Shown: positions 33,860 through 43,008 of the stretch, in pieces
How positions within the stretch are numbered: position 1 is the stretch's first letter
Layout: each line of letters begins with the position of its first letter
Assembly: GCA_016720465.1 (NCBI GenBank)
Contig: JADKKO010000004.1
Span: 310,001-374,000, forward strand
DNA length: 64,000 nucleotides
Reading direction: 5' to 3'
Source: Holophagaceae bacterium
Lineage (GTDB): Bacteria; Acidobacteriota; Holophagae; Holophagales; Holophagaceae
The notes under the pieces: model-generated
The model's input: only the letters and a program-made list of their open reading frames with translations
What the model was told of the DNA's origin: nothing
The model's database searches: none
Program-made: the position numbers and the translations under genes

Positions 33860-36546
33860 GCCACCTCCGAGGGTGGACTTGGGGGGACACCTTCCAACGG
33901 CAGGCTCACGAGGATCTGCGCGCCGCCCATGGGCCGGTTGGCCGCCTGGATGCGGCCCCCATGGGCCTGGACGATGCCCCGGCAGATGGCGAGGCCGAGT
34001 CCGGCTCCGGGGGCGCTGGTGCCCGGAAGCCGCACGAGCTTCTCGAAGATGCGTTCTTCATGGCCCTCGGGGATGCCCGGCCCATTGTCCTGCACCACCA
34101 AGGTGAGGTTGCGCTCCGTGGCCCAGGCTTTGATGGTGATGGGCCGGTCCGCTGGCGAAAACTTGACGGCATTCTCCACCAGATTGATGACGACCTGTTC
34201 GAAGAGCACTGGATCCAACGGCACGAGCGGCAGATCAGGCGGCAGTTCCACGCGGACATCCCGGTTGAGGATCTGGGATTCGATGCGGTTCAAAGCCGCG
34301 CCGACCACCTCTTCCATGGGAGTCCATTCCTTGCGCACCGCCAAGGCACCGGATTCCAACCGCGTCAGGTCCAACAGATTCGTGACCAGGCGATGGAGGC
34401 GATGGGCTTCCTCCTGGATGGTCTGCAGCATCTCCCGCCGGGTTCCCTCGGCCATCTGCGCAGACTCATCCAGCAAGGCGGATGCCGCGCCAGTGATAGT
34501 GCCCAGCGGCGTGCGGAGGTCATGGCTCACAGAACTGAGCAAGGCATTGCGCATCTGCTCGCGTTCCATCTGGACCTGGGTCCGGCTGCGCTGCTCAGAC
34601 AGCTGCGTCCGCTCCAGCGCCAAGGCGGTTTGGTTGGCGAAGGCCTCCATCAGATGCTTCTGGCCAGGCTCCAATAAGGCTACGGAACCCTCCGGCTGGA
34701 TGCCCAACACCCCGATGGGACCTCCGGCACCCAGCATGGGCAGGTACATGGCCTTGGCGCCTGGGAGCGTGTCGGTCCCGAGCCCCGCAGGTTCGCCGTG
34801 TTCGAACACCCAGCGGGCGACGCCCAGTTCCTGGTCATGGATGGGGTAGGCCGGTTCGAGTTCGGAAGGCTTGAGCCGCCCGTCGTCATCCGGCAGCAGC
34901 ACCACGACCTTGCTGTGGAATTGCGAGGCAAGGTTGCGGATGGCGGAAGCCACGAGCGGCGCTGAATCCGCGCCTCTGGCCAGTTCCCGGCTCAAGCGGT
35001 ACAAAGCCTGGGTGCGTTCTTCCCGGCTGCGGGCCAGGATCGCCTGCTCCCGGATCTGCGCGGTGAGATTGCCGATGACCAGGCCCACCGAAAGCATCAC
35101 TCCAAAGGTGCCCAGATGCCGGAAATCCGAGACAGTGAAAGTGAGGTAGGGCGGCACGAAGAAAAAGTCGAAGGCTAAAACGCTGAGCAACGACGCAGTG
35201 AGCGATGGCCCGCGGCCGAAGCGCACGGCCACCACCACGATGCCCAGCAGGTACACCATGACCACGTCTTCCAGATTCACGAGCCGGAAGATCAGGTGGG
35301 AAATCCCCGAGGAGAGGGCCACGGCCGCCGCCGCCCATAGGTAATGGTGGAAGGGGCTGTGTTCACGCGGGCGGAGGCTGGGTTTCGCCGCATCGCCGCT
35401 GGATTCCCCGGTGATGACATAGACATCGATGTCCCCGCTGCCTCTCACCAGCTCGTCCACCAGGGAACCCGTCAACAACTCCAGCCAACGGGACCGGGTG
35501 GGCTTGCCCACCACGATCTTGGTGACATTCCGGGAGCGGGCCAGGTTGAGGATGTCCTCGGCGAGCGCCTGGCCGCCCTGCAACACGACGGTTTCGGCCC
35601 CCAACCGCTCGGCGAGCCTCAGGTTTTCGTCGATCCGCGCGCGGTCCTGGTCGCCATAACGCACATGCCGGGTGGTCTCCACGTAGACCGCCATCCACTC
35701 GGCGCCGCCAAGCGCCTCCGCCATGCGGCGGGTGGCGCGCACCACCCGCCGGGACATTTCGTTGGGTCCCACGCAGACCAGCAGGCGGTCGCCTGCGGCC
35801 CAGGTCTTGACGATGCCCTCGGACGCCATGTAGCGGCGCATCTCCGCATCCACGCGATCCGCCGTCCGGCGCAGGGCCAGCTCCCGGAGGGCCAGCAGGT
35901 TGCCCTTGCGGAAGAAGCGGTCCAGCGCGGCCCGCGCCTGGTCCGGCACATAGACCTTGCCCTCCTTCAGGCGCTGCTGCAGCTCTTCGGGCTGGAGGTC
36001 CACTAGCTCGACCTCGTCCGCCCGTTCCAGCACCGTGTCCGGCACGGATTCGCGCACGATGATGCCCGTGATCTGGGCCACCACGTCCCGCAGGCTTTCC
36101 ATATGCTGCACGTTGATGGTGGTATAGACGTCGATTCCCGCATCCAGCAGGTCCATGACGTCCTGCCACCGCTTATCGTGGAGGGCGCCCATGATGTTCG
36201 TGTGGGCCAGCTCATCCATGAGGATGAGCCCCGGACGGCGCTTCAAGGCGGCATCGAGGTCGAATTCAGGATAGAAAACACCCCGGTACGCGAGGTCCCG
36301 CTTGGGGATTTCCTCCAGGCCTTCCGCCAGGGCGGCGGTCTCGGAGCGCCCGTGGGTCTCCACCACGCCGATGACCACATCCACGCCTTCCGCCTGCAAC
36401 ACGCGGGCTTCCGTCAGCATGGCGTAGGTCTTCCCCACCCCCGGCGCAGCGCCAAAGAAGACTTTCAGCTGCGCTCGCTGCTTCCTCGCTTCCTCGTCCT
36501 GCACCTGGCGGAGCAGCGCATCGGGATCGGGGCGTTGGACATCCAT
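33856..36546 (-). CDS. kdpD: KdpD sensor histidine kinase
   Basis: 896 residues, as in E. coli (894). Order: KdpD N-terminal domain with Walker A (FGAAPGVGKTYAML, about 31-44), a USP-like domain (about 250-370), four membrane helices (about 400-500), a GAF domain (about 520-650) and the kinase core with H-box SSVSHDLRTPLG, then N-box VVINLVENAVKF and G-box DNGPGIPEGHE. Potassium limitation or turgor signals control it. Its stop overlaps kdpE. Confidence 0.96.
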   Translation of the reverse strand: MDVQRPDPDALLRQVQDEEARKQRAQLKVFFGAAPGVGKTYAMLTEARVLQAEGVDVVIGVVETHGRSETAALAEGLEEIPKRDLAYRGVFYPEFDLDAALKRRPGLILMDELAHTNIMGALHDKRWQDVMDLLDAGIDVYTTINVQHMESLRDVVAQITGIIVRESVPDTVLERADEVELVDLQPEELQQRLKEGKVYVPDQARAALDRFFRKGNLLALRELALRRTADRVDAEMRRYMASEGIVKTWAAGDRLLVCVGPNEMSRRVVRATRRMAEALGGAEWMAVYVETTRHVRYGDQDRARIDENLRLAERLGAETVVLQGGQALAEDILNLARSRNVTKIVVGKPTRSRWLELLTGSLVDELVRGSGDIDVYVITGESSGDAAKPSLRPREHSPFHHYLWAAAAVALSSGISHLIFRLVNLEDVVMVYLLGIVVVAVRFGRGPSLTASLLSVLAFDFFFVPPYLTFTVSDFRHLGTFGVMLSVGLVIGNLTAQIREQAILARSREERTQALYRLSRELARGADSAPLVASAIRNLASQFHSKVVVLLPDDDGRLKPSELEPAYPIHDQELGVARWVFEHGEPAGLGTDTLPGAKAMYLPMLGAGGPIGVLGIQPEGSVALLEPGQKHLMEAFANQTALALERTQLSEQRSRTQVQMEREQMRNALLSSVSHDLRTPLGTITGAASALLDESAQMAEGTRREMLQTIQEEAHRLHRLVTNLLDLTRLESGALAVRKEWTPMEEVVGAALNRIESQILNRDVRVELPPDLPLVPLDPVLFEQVVINLVENAVKFSPADRPITIKAWATERNLTLVVQDNGPGIPEGHEERIFEKLVRLPGTSAPGAGLGLAICRGIVQAHGGRIQAANRPMGGAQILVSLPLEGVPPSPPSEVA

Positions 36547-36689
36547 GGGGATAGCTTATTCCCCGGATCCGGGCACGGTCCTTAAAAGCTTCTGCATCCG
36601 AAGGAAGTGGAGCTCGTCGAGAAAACCATCCAAGGTCTGCCGAGGGCCGATGGGCCCATGCGGCCTCCTTCGTCCAGCGCAGCGGGGGG

Positions 36690-37277
36690 TCAACGCAATC
36701 CATCCAAATCCATGTTCAGCTTCAGAACATTCACACGGACGTCCCCCAACACCCCGAACTGAGGTTGTTCCGTGTGGGCCGCCACCAAAGCTTGCACTCG
36801 GGATTGATCAAGCGCGCGGGCCTTGGCCACGCGATGAATCTGGTACGCGGCGGCGGCGGGGCTTATGTGGGGATCCAGACCACTTCCGGAGGCCGTCACC
36901 AGATCCACGGGCACCAAACCCTGCTGTTCTGGATCGGCCGCCTTCAAAGCTGCGATGCGTTCTTCCACGGCTTTCTTCAGACCGGGATTGCTTGGCGCCA
37001 GGTTGCTGCCGCCGCTGTTGCCGCCGTTGTAGGGCAGCGGCTTGCCATCGGGACCTGAGGTGGATGAAGGACGCCCCCAGAAATGGCCGGGATCCGTGAA
37101 GGATTGGCCGATGAGTTCGGAACCGATCACCTTGTTGTCTTTGTGAACAAGGCTCCCGGCGGCCTGCCGGGGAAAGACGACCTTGGCCAGGCCCGCGACG
37201 AGGGCGGGATAGGCGAGGCCCGTGAGCACGCTGAGCGCGGCGAAGGAGACAAGCGCGGGGCGGAGTTGGAGGTTCAT
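36690..37277 (-). CDS. kdpC: potassium-transporting ATPase subunit KdpC
   Basis: 195 residues. One N-terminal membrane helix (about 8-28) and a periplasmic domain containing SFTDPGHFWGRPSSTSG, PYNGGNSGGSNLAPSNPGL and DPHISPAAAAYQIHRVAKAR, all typical of KdpC. It stabilises the KdpFABC complex. The gene begins nine bases after the kdpB stop. About 140 bases separate it from kdpD. Confidence 0.96.
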   Translation of the reverse strand: MNLQLRPALVSFAALSVLTGLAYPALVAGLAKVVFPRQAAGSLVHKDNKVIGSELIGQSFTDPGHFWGRPSSTSGPDGKPLPYNGGNSGGSNLAPSNPGLKKAVEERIAALKAADPEQQGLVPVDLVTASGSGLDPHISPAAAAYQIHRVAKARALDQSRVQALVAAHTEQPQFGVLGDVRVNVLKLNMDLDGLR

Positions 37278-37286
37278 GGGAGCTCC

Positions 37287-39371
37287 TTAGATCAAGTGCG
37301 TTGCGACGAGCAGCCAATCGATGGCCTTGATGCCCGCGAAGGGCACCACCAGGCCGCCCAATCCATAGATCAGCAGATTGCGCTTGAGCAGTTGAGCCGC
37401 GCCCACGGCGCGGTACTTCACGCCTCGCAGGGCCAGGGGGATGAGCACCACGATGATGAGGGCATTGAAGATCACCGCCGAGAGGATAGCGCTCTCCGGA
37501 CTGTGGAGCCCCATGATGTTCAGCGCTCCAAGGGCCGGGTAAGTGGCGGCGAAGGCCGCGGGCAGGATCGCGAAATACTTGGCGACGTCGTTGCTGATGC
37601 TGAACGTCGTCAGGCTGCCCCGGGTCATCAGCAACTGCTTGCCGATTTCTACGATCTCGATGAGTTTGGTGGGATTGGAGTCCAGGTCCACCATGTTTCC
37701 GGCCTCTTTGGCAGCCTGGGTGCCGGAGTTCATGGCCACGGCCACGTCGGCCTGGGCCAAGGCTGGCGCGTCATTCGTGCCGTCTCCGGTCATGGCGACG
37801 AGTCGCCCGCCCGCCTGGTATTCGCGGATGAGCTTGAGCTTGTCTTCGGGCGTAGCCTGGGCCAGGAAGTCATCCACGCCTGCTTCGGCGGCGATGGCCG
37901 CGGCGGTGAGCGGATTGTCGCCGGTGATCATCACGGTCTTGATGCCCATGCTGCGCAGCTCGGCGAAACGCTCCTTGATGCCGCCCTTCACGATGTCCTT
38001 GAGATGAATGACGCCCAACGGGTGGGGACCTTCCGCCACGGCCAGGGGCGTGCCCCCGGCTTTGGAGATGGCGTCCACGGCCTCCCTCAATTCCTTGGGA
38101 AAGCGCCCGCCTTTGGACTCCACAAATGTCTCGATGGACGAAGCGGCGCCTTTCCGGATTTCCCGCGCGCCCAGGTTCACGCCGCTCATGCGGGTCTGGG
38201 CGGTGAAGGGCACGAAATGGGCGTCCAGCGCGTGGATGTCGCGTTCGCGAAGGCCGTACTTCTCCTTGGCCAGCACGACGATGCTGCGGCCTTCCGGCGT
38301 CTCGTCAGCTAACGAAGAGAGCTGCGCCGCATCCGCCAGCGCTTCGGCACTCACGCCATTGGCCGGGATGAATGCCACGGCTTCCCGGTTGCCCAGCGTG
38401 ATGGTCCCGGTCTTGTCGAGCAGGAGGACGTCCACATCTCCGGCGGCTTCCACCGCGCGGCCCGAAGTGGCGATGACATTGGCCTGGATCATGCGGTCCA
38501 TGCCCGCGATGCCGATGGCGGAAAGCAGGCCGCCGATGGTGGTGGGGATGAGGCAGACCAGCAGCGCCACCAGCACGGTGAGTGTCACCGGTGCCCCTTG
38601 GCCCGCCGCTTTCACGCTGAAGATCGAATAGGGCAGCAGTGTGGCTGTGGCCAGAAGGAAGACGATGGTGAGGCCGGCCAGCAGGATGTCCAGGGCGATC
38701 TCGTTGGGCGTTTTCTGACGCTTGGCGCCCTCCACCATGGCGATCATGCGATCCAGAAAGGTCTCGCCTGGATTGGTGGTGATCCGCACCACCAGCCAGT
38801 CCGAAAGCACCACGGTGCCTCCGGTGACGGCGCTGCGGTCGCCGCCGGATTCCCGGATGACCGGTGCGCTCTCCCCGGTGATGGCGCTCTCATTCACGGA
38901 CGCCACGCCTTCGATGACTTCGCCATCGCCGGGAATCTGGTCGCCAGCTTCCACCAGGACGATGTCGCCCAGCCGCAAGGACGAGGCCGCCACCAATTCC
39001 GCGTGTCCGTTCTTATCAGTGTCCTGGAGCTTCTTGGCCTGCACGTCCTTCCTGGATTTTCGCAGGCTATCCGCCTGGGCCTTGCCCCGGCCCTCGGCCA
39101 TGGCTTCGGCGAAATTGGCGAACAGGAGCGTGAACCAGAGCCACAGCGCGATGGCCAGGATGAAGGTGGGGCGGGCCTCTCCATGTCCACTAAGGGATTG
39201 AATCCACAGACCCGTTGTGGCGGCGCTACAGACCCAAACCGTGAACATCACGGGGTTGCGGAGCTGGTGCAGGGGATTCAATTTCCGGAAAGCGTCGCCC
39301 ACCGCGCGGCGCACGATGCGGGGTTCGAAAAGGGGGCGGGCTTGGCTGTCCTGCCGGGAGTGGGACGTCAT
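37287..39371 (-). CDS. kdpB: potassium-transporting ATPase subunit KdpB
   Basis: 694 residues, a P-type ATPase. The TGES loop is in NESAITGESAPV, the phosphorylated Asp is in LLLDKTGTITLGN, the nucleotide domain follows and the hinge is GDGTNDAPALAQADV. Seven membrane helices are expected. It drives K+ uptake through KdpA. The start overlaps the kdpA stop by four bases. Confidence 0.97.
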   Translation of the reverse strand: MTSHSRQDSQARPLFEPRIVRRAVGDAFRKLNPLHQLRNPVMFTVWVCSAATTGLWIQSLSGHGEARPTFILAIALWLWFTLLFANFAEAMAEGRGKAQADSLRKSRKDVQAKKLQDTDKNGHAELVAASSLRLGDIVLVEAGDQIPGDGEVIEGVASVNESAITGESAPVIRESGGDRSAVTGGTVVLSDWLVVRITTNPGETFLDRMIAMVEGAKRQKTPNEIALDILLAGLTIVFLLATATLLPYSIFSVKAAGQGAPVTLTVLVALLVCLIPTTIGGLLSAIGIAGMDRMIQANVIATSGRAVEAAGDVDVLLLDKTGTITLGNREAVAFIPANGVSAEALADAAQLSSLADETPEGRSIVVLAKEKYGLRERDIHALDAHFVPFTAQTRMSGVNLGAREIRKGAASSIETFVESKGGRFPKELREAVDAISKAGGTPLAVAEGPHPLGVIHLKDIVKGGIKERFAELRSMGIKTVMITGDNPLTAAAIAAEAGVDDFLAQATPEDKLKLIREYQAGGRLVAMTGDGTNDAPALAQADVAVAMNSGTQAAKEAGNMVDLDSNPTKLIEIVEIGKQLLMTRGSLTTFSISNDVAKYFAILPAAFAATYPALGALNIMGLHSPESAILSAVIFNALIIVVLIPLALRGVKYRAVGAAQLLKRNLLIYGLGGLVVPFAGIKAIDWLLVATHLI

Positions 39372-41077
39372 CGGATATCTCCGTGAAACGACAAATGTTC
39401 AGCAATGGGCCCCAGCGCCAAGGCCGGCAGGTAGGTGAGCGCGCCCACCAGCAGCACCACGCTGACCAGCACGCCCACGAAAAGCGGTGTGTGCGTGGGC
39501 AGTGTGCCCAAGCTTTCGGGCGTGTATTTCTTGCGTCCCAGGGAACCCGCGATGGCGAGCACCGGGAAGATCACACCGAAACGCCCCACGATCATGGCCA
39601 GCGCCAGGCCGTAGTTGTAGAAGGGGATGTTGACACTAAGGCCGCCGAAGGCGCTGCCGTTGTTCTGGGTGGCGCTGCTGAAGGCATAGAGGATCTGCGA
39701 GAAGCCATGGGGCCCGGGATTCGAGATGGAGGCGGTGGCCACGGGCAGAAGCACCGCAACGGCCGTCCCGATGAGGATCGCCGCGGAGGGCAGGAGGATG
39801 GCGATGGAGGCCATCTTCATCTCGAAAGCTTCGATCTTCTTCCCCAGGTACTCAGGCGTGCGCCCCACCATGAGGCCGCCGATGAAGACACCCACCAGGG
39901 CGAACATCAGCATGCCGTACAGGCCCGAGCCCACGCCGCCGAAGACGACCTCGCCCAGCTCCATCAACCAAAGCGGAACCAAACCGCCCAAGGGCGTGAA
40001 GGAATCGTGCCATCCATTGATCGCCCCGCAGGAAGCAGAGGTCGTGATGGTGGCGAAAAGGCTGGTGGCCCCGGTGCCGAAGCGGATTTCCTTCCCCTCC
40101 ATGTTGCCCCCGCCCTGCTGGATGGAAACAATCTGGTCCACCGGCAAGGCCTTCAAGCCCGGGTTGCCATTGGCTTCAGCCCAGGTGGTGACCGCCAGAG
40201 CGCCCACAAAGATGACGGTCATGGCGGCGAGAATCGCCCAGCCCTGGCGCTTGTCCTTCACCATCCGGCCGAAGGTGAAACAAAGGGCCGCCGGGATCAC
40301 AAATATGGCGAGCATGTGGATCAGGTTGCTGAAGGCGGTCGGGTTCTCGAAGGGGTGGGCGGAATTCGCATTGAAGAAGCCGCCACCGTTGGTGCCAAGC
40401 ATCTTGATGGCCACCTGGGAAGCGGCCGGTCCCATGGCGATGATCTGCCCTGAGGCGGTGCGCACGTAGGCCGAGAAGTTCTGGATGGCACCCTGGGAAA
40501 CCAACAGGAGGGCGATGACCAGGCTCAGGGGCAGGAGCACGTAGAGCGTGCTGCGGATCAGGTCCGCCCAGGCATTGCCGATGCCATCCGCCGTGCGCCG
40601 GACCAGGCCCCGGATCAGCGCCACCAGCACCGCGATGGCGGTAGCCGCCGATAGAAAGTTCTGCACCGTGAGGCCCAGCATCTGGGTGAGGTAGCTCATG
40701 GCGGTCTCGCCGCCATAGGCCTGCCAATTGGTGTTGGTGGCAAAGCTCACCGCGGTGTTCAAGGCCAGGTCCGTGGGCACCTTGACCATGGCTTCGGGGT
40801 TCAGCACCGGAAGCGCCTGGATTTTTTGCAGCAGGAAGACGGCCGCGATGCCCAGCAGGTTGAACAGGGCGATGGCCCAGGCATAGCTTTTCCAGCCCAT
40901 GTCCTCCTGCCCGGTGATGCCCATGAGGCGGTAGAAACCCCGCTCCACGGGGCCCAGCACGGGATGGAGGAAGGTGCGCTCCCCTTCCATGACCTTGGCG
41001 ATGAATGGCCCCAAAGGAACGGCCAAGGCCAAGAGCAAAACCAGAAAGAGGATGTTTTGGATCCAGGCGTGGGTCAT
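39368..41077 (-). CDS. kdpA: potassium-transporting ATPase subunit KdpA
   Basis: 569 residues with ten membrane helices. The four selectivity-filter loops of the K+-channel-like fold are visible, for example NTNWQAYGGETAMSYLTQM, GTNGGGFFNANSAHPFENP and the late loop SSATQNNGSAFGGLS. Its ATG overlaps the kdpF stop, typical of kdpFABC. Confidence 0.97.
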   Translation of the reverse strand: MTHAWIQNILFLVLLLALAVPLGPFIAKVMEGERTFLHPVLGPVERGFYRLMGITGQEDMGWKSYAWAIALFNLLGIAAVFLLQKIQALPVLNPEAMVKVPTDLALNTAVSFATNTNWQAYGGETAMSYLTQMLGLTVQNFLSAATAIAVLVALIRGLVRRTADGIGNAWADLIRSTLYVLLPLSLVIALLLVSQGAIQNFSAYVRTASGQIIAMGPAASQVAIKMLGTNGGGFFNANSAHPFENPTAFSNLIHMLAIFVIPAALCFTFGRMVKDKRQGWAILAAMTVIFVGALAVTTWAEANGNPGLKALPVDQIVSIQQGGGNMEGKEIRFGTGATSLFATITTSASCGAINGWHDSFTPLGGLVPLWLMELGEVVFGGVGSGLYGMLMFALVGVFIGGLMVGRTPEYLGKKIEAFEMKMASIAILLPSAAILIGTAVAVLLPVATASISNPGPHGFSQILYAFSSATQNNGSAFGGLSVNIPFYNYGLALAMIVGRFGVIFPVLAIAGSLGRKKYTPESLGTLPTHTPLFVGVLVSVVLLVGALTYLPALALGPIAEHLSFHGDIR

Positions 41078-41166
41078 TGGAACTTCTCCGGCTTTAGGAG
41101 CGCAAAGATCAGGTAGCCCAGCAGGGCCAGCGTCAGGATGGCTGCGATCAGCATCGTGGTGGACAT
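41074..41166 (-). CDS. kdpF: KdpF, small Kdp subunit
   Basis: 30 residues. One membrane helix (MLIAAILTLALLGYLIFALL) and the typical C-terminal LKPEKFQ. An AGGAG lies upstream of the start (41171-41176 on the complementary strand). The stop overlaps the kdpA ATG (ATGA). KdpF binds between KdpA and KdpB and stabilises the complex. Confidence 0.93.
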   Translation of the reverse strand: MSTTMLIAAILTLALLGYLIFALLKPEKFQ

Positions 41167-41168
41167 GC

Positions 41169-41348
41169 CTACTCCTGGGGAAAGAATTGAATGAATATCC
41201 AGATGGCCAGCGGAAGCCAGGTCAGGGCGAGCATCACCAGCACATCCCCCCGGCTACATTTCTCTTTCCACATCCGCAGAGCGGTCCTGCAGCCAACCCA
41301 AGCCACCAAGAGGCCAAAAGGGAGGTAGATAGGAAGAGAAGGGTGCAT
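41169..41348 (-). CDS. 59-aa membrane protein between porin and kdpF
   Basis: The ATG at 41348 opens a 59-codon frame ending two bases before the kdpF start. It has two hydrophobic segments (LPIYLPFGLLVAWVGC and VLVMLALTWLPLAIWIFIQF) separated by a basic loop (RMWKEKCSRG), so a hairpin membrane protein is likely. The close packing between the porin stop (41363) and kdpF indicates it is translated with the operon. No strong ribosome site and no known family were seen. Confidence 0.65.
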   Translation of the reverse strand: MHPSLPIYLPFGLLVAWVGCRTALRMWKEKCSRGDVLVMLALTWLPLAIWIFIQFFPQE

Positions 41349-41362
41349 GGCATCACGCAGGC

Positions 41363-42730
41363 CTAAAACTTGACGAGCAGGGCGAAGGTCAAGCGGCTTT
41401 CGAGCTTGCGGAGATCCGGCGCCCAATCCTGCACCATCGAACCCGGAGCCCCCTGGTTGCCGCCGGGAGGCGTCACGCCGCCAGAGCCCGCGAAGTAAGG
41501 CACGTTCGCCCCGCGGCGGTTGAACTCGCCCCGGAAGGTGATCCACTGGTTCGGCATGTAGTCGTAGGTCGCTGACCAGTCCCAGGCGTGGTAGGGATCG
41601 CCAGGATTGGCCGTGAAGTAGGGCGTCCCGGAGGCGGCGGTGGCGCCGTTGATGGGCGGCACCAGCACGAGGTAGCGGCCGGGATTGGTGATGGCGCCGC
41701 CGCCAAGGGTGACGGCATGGCGGTCGTGAGCGAACCAGAAGCGGTTGTAGAACATCCAACCTGCAAAATACTGTTTCGGCTCTGTTGCCGTGCCCGAGCG
41801 GCTCACGCCGCCACCCTGTTCATCCCCCAGATCGAAGGTGAAGGAGGTGGCCATCTTGGAAAGGAAGTGGTCGGGTTTGTCCCAGTACTTCACCTCGATG
41901 CTGTTGTCCGTGTGGCGGCGGGTGCGCTTCTGGTTGCCAAGGGTGTCGGCACCGATGAAGTAGTTGTTCGAGATGACCCGGACATTGCCATTCGGGGACC
42001 AGGTGAAGTTGCCGCCGATGCCCGGCGTGTTGTTGAACATGTTGTAGGACTGCCAGCCGTTGGTGACCCACAACTCGAACTTCAGTTTGTCGGTGGGGAA
42101 GACCTGGAGCCGCAGGCCGTTGAAGAACCAGGGTGTGTTCGAAGAAACATAGGAAGGCTGGTAGGCCCAGTTGTCGAAGTTGTAATAACTGAACAGGCCG
42201 ACATAGGACATGAAAATGCCCGCATCGAGGTTGATGCCATTCATCACATCCCAGTGGTACCCGCCATAGGCTTCGGAGATGTAGCGGTAGGCGTTGTCGG
42301 TCTGCCACTGTCCCTTGGTGGGACTCGCGTCGTTGCGGGGCGTCATGGTGGAGTAGAGGCCGAACTGGGTCATGATGCGGCCGCGGACGTTCTCCCAATG
42401 GAAATCACCGCCGATGCCCAGCTGTTGGACATGGATCTCGTTGGTGCGGCCCAGCTCGCTGGAGCCCACCAGAGTGTGGTCCTTGGGATGGTTGAAGTCG
42501 TAGACATAGTTCACATCGGCCCGGAATTCGCCGGTGAAGTATTTCGTGTCGAGGATCGCCTCCTTCTGGCGGCCGCCACCGTTGAGCCAGGTGAAGTCCG
42601 CGAAGGCGAAGGGTGCCGGTGCCACGGATGGAGGCGGGAGCGCCACTGCTGGGCCTGCGGGATCGGTCCCTTGAGCCCAGATGATTCCCGGCATCAACAA
42701 TGCCATTCCCAGGATCGTATTTCGACGCAT
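41363..42730 (-). CDS. outer-membrane porin (beta-barrel porin-2 type)
   Basis: 455 residues from the ATG at 42730 (GGAGG five bases upstream). Signal peptide about 1-19 (ending IWAQ-G). The rest alternates strands and aromatic girdle residues and ends in Phe (RLTFALLVKF). Motifs such as YNFDNWAYQPSYVSS, NTPWFFNGLRLQ and WVTNGWQSYN match the OmpL-like beta-barrel porin-2 family. As the first gene of the kdp unit it may let K+ or other cations through the outer membrane. That role is inferred from position. Confidence 0.88.
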   Translation of the reverse strand: MRRNTILGMALLMPGIIWAQGTDPAGPAVALPPPSVAPAPFAFADFTWLNGGGRQKEAILDTKYFTGEFRADVNYVYDFNHPKDHTLVGSSELGRTNEIHVQQLGIGGDFHWENVRGRIMTQFGLYSTMTPRNDASPTKGQWQTDNAYRYISEAYGGYHWDVMNGINLDAGIFMSYVGLFSYYNFDNWAYQPSYVSSNTPWFFNGLRLQVFPTDKLKFELWVTNGWQSYNMFNNTPGIGGNFTWSPNGNVRVISNNYFIGADTLGNQKRTRRHTDNSIEVKYWDKPDHFLSKMATSFTFDLGDEQGGGVSRSGTATEPKQYFAGWMFYNRFWFAHDRHAVTLGGGAITNPGRYLVLVPPINGATAASGTPYFTANPGDPYHAWDWSATYDYMPNQWITFRGEFNRRGANVPYFAGSGGVTPPGGNQGAPGSMVQDWAPDLRKLESRLTFALLVKF

Positions 42731-42812
42731 TCCGTCCTCCAAGCCCCATTCGGGCCAGGGATCAGACTGTGGCGGTTCCGATCAGGACGGCGTCAAGACA
42801 GGGCAAGCGGAC

Positions 42813-42832
42813 ATCAAGATTTCATCAGGATT
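42813..42832. promoter_or_regulatory. direct repeat, possible KdpE box
   Basis: ATCAAGATT (42813-42821) and ATCAGGATT (42824-42832) are near-identical and one helical turn apart, about 85-100 bases upstream of the porin start. OmpR-family regulators such as KdpE bind tandem half-sites of this kind. The 42731-43008 gap holds no gene. Confidence 0.35.
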
Positions 42833-43008
42833 CCAGCGCCTCCCATTCATGGAGGCTGGCCATTCCCCTGGGGAAAACTTGATCCAAGGCACTGACGGTT
42901 GCGGTCAATCTTGCTCCAGGCTCAATCCGGACTCCAGTCCAAGGAGGCACGGAGCCAACAGGTCCACAGTCTAGCGGTACTTCGCACGTTCACACAGGAG
43001 GAGTTCCC

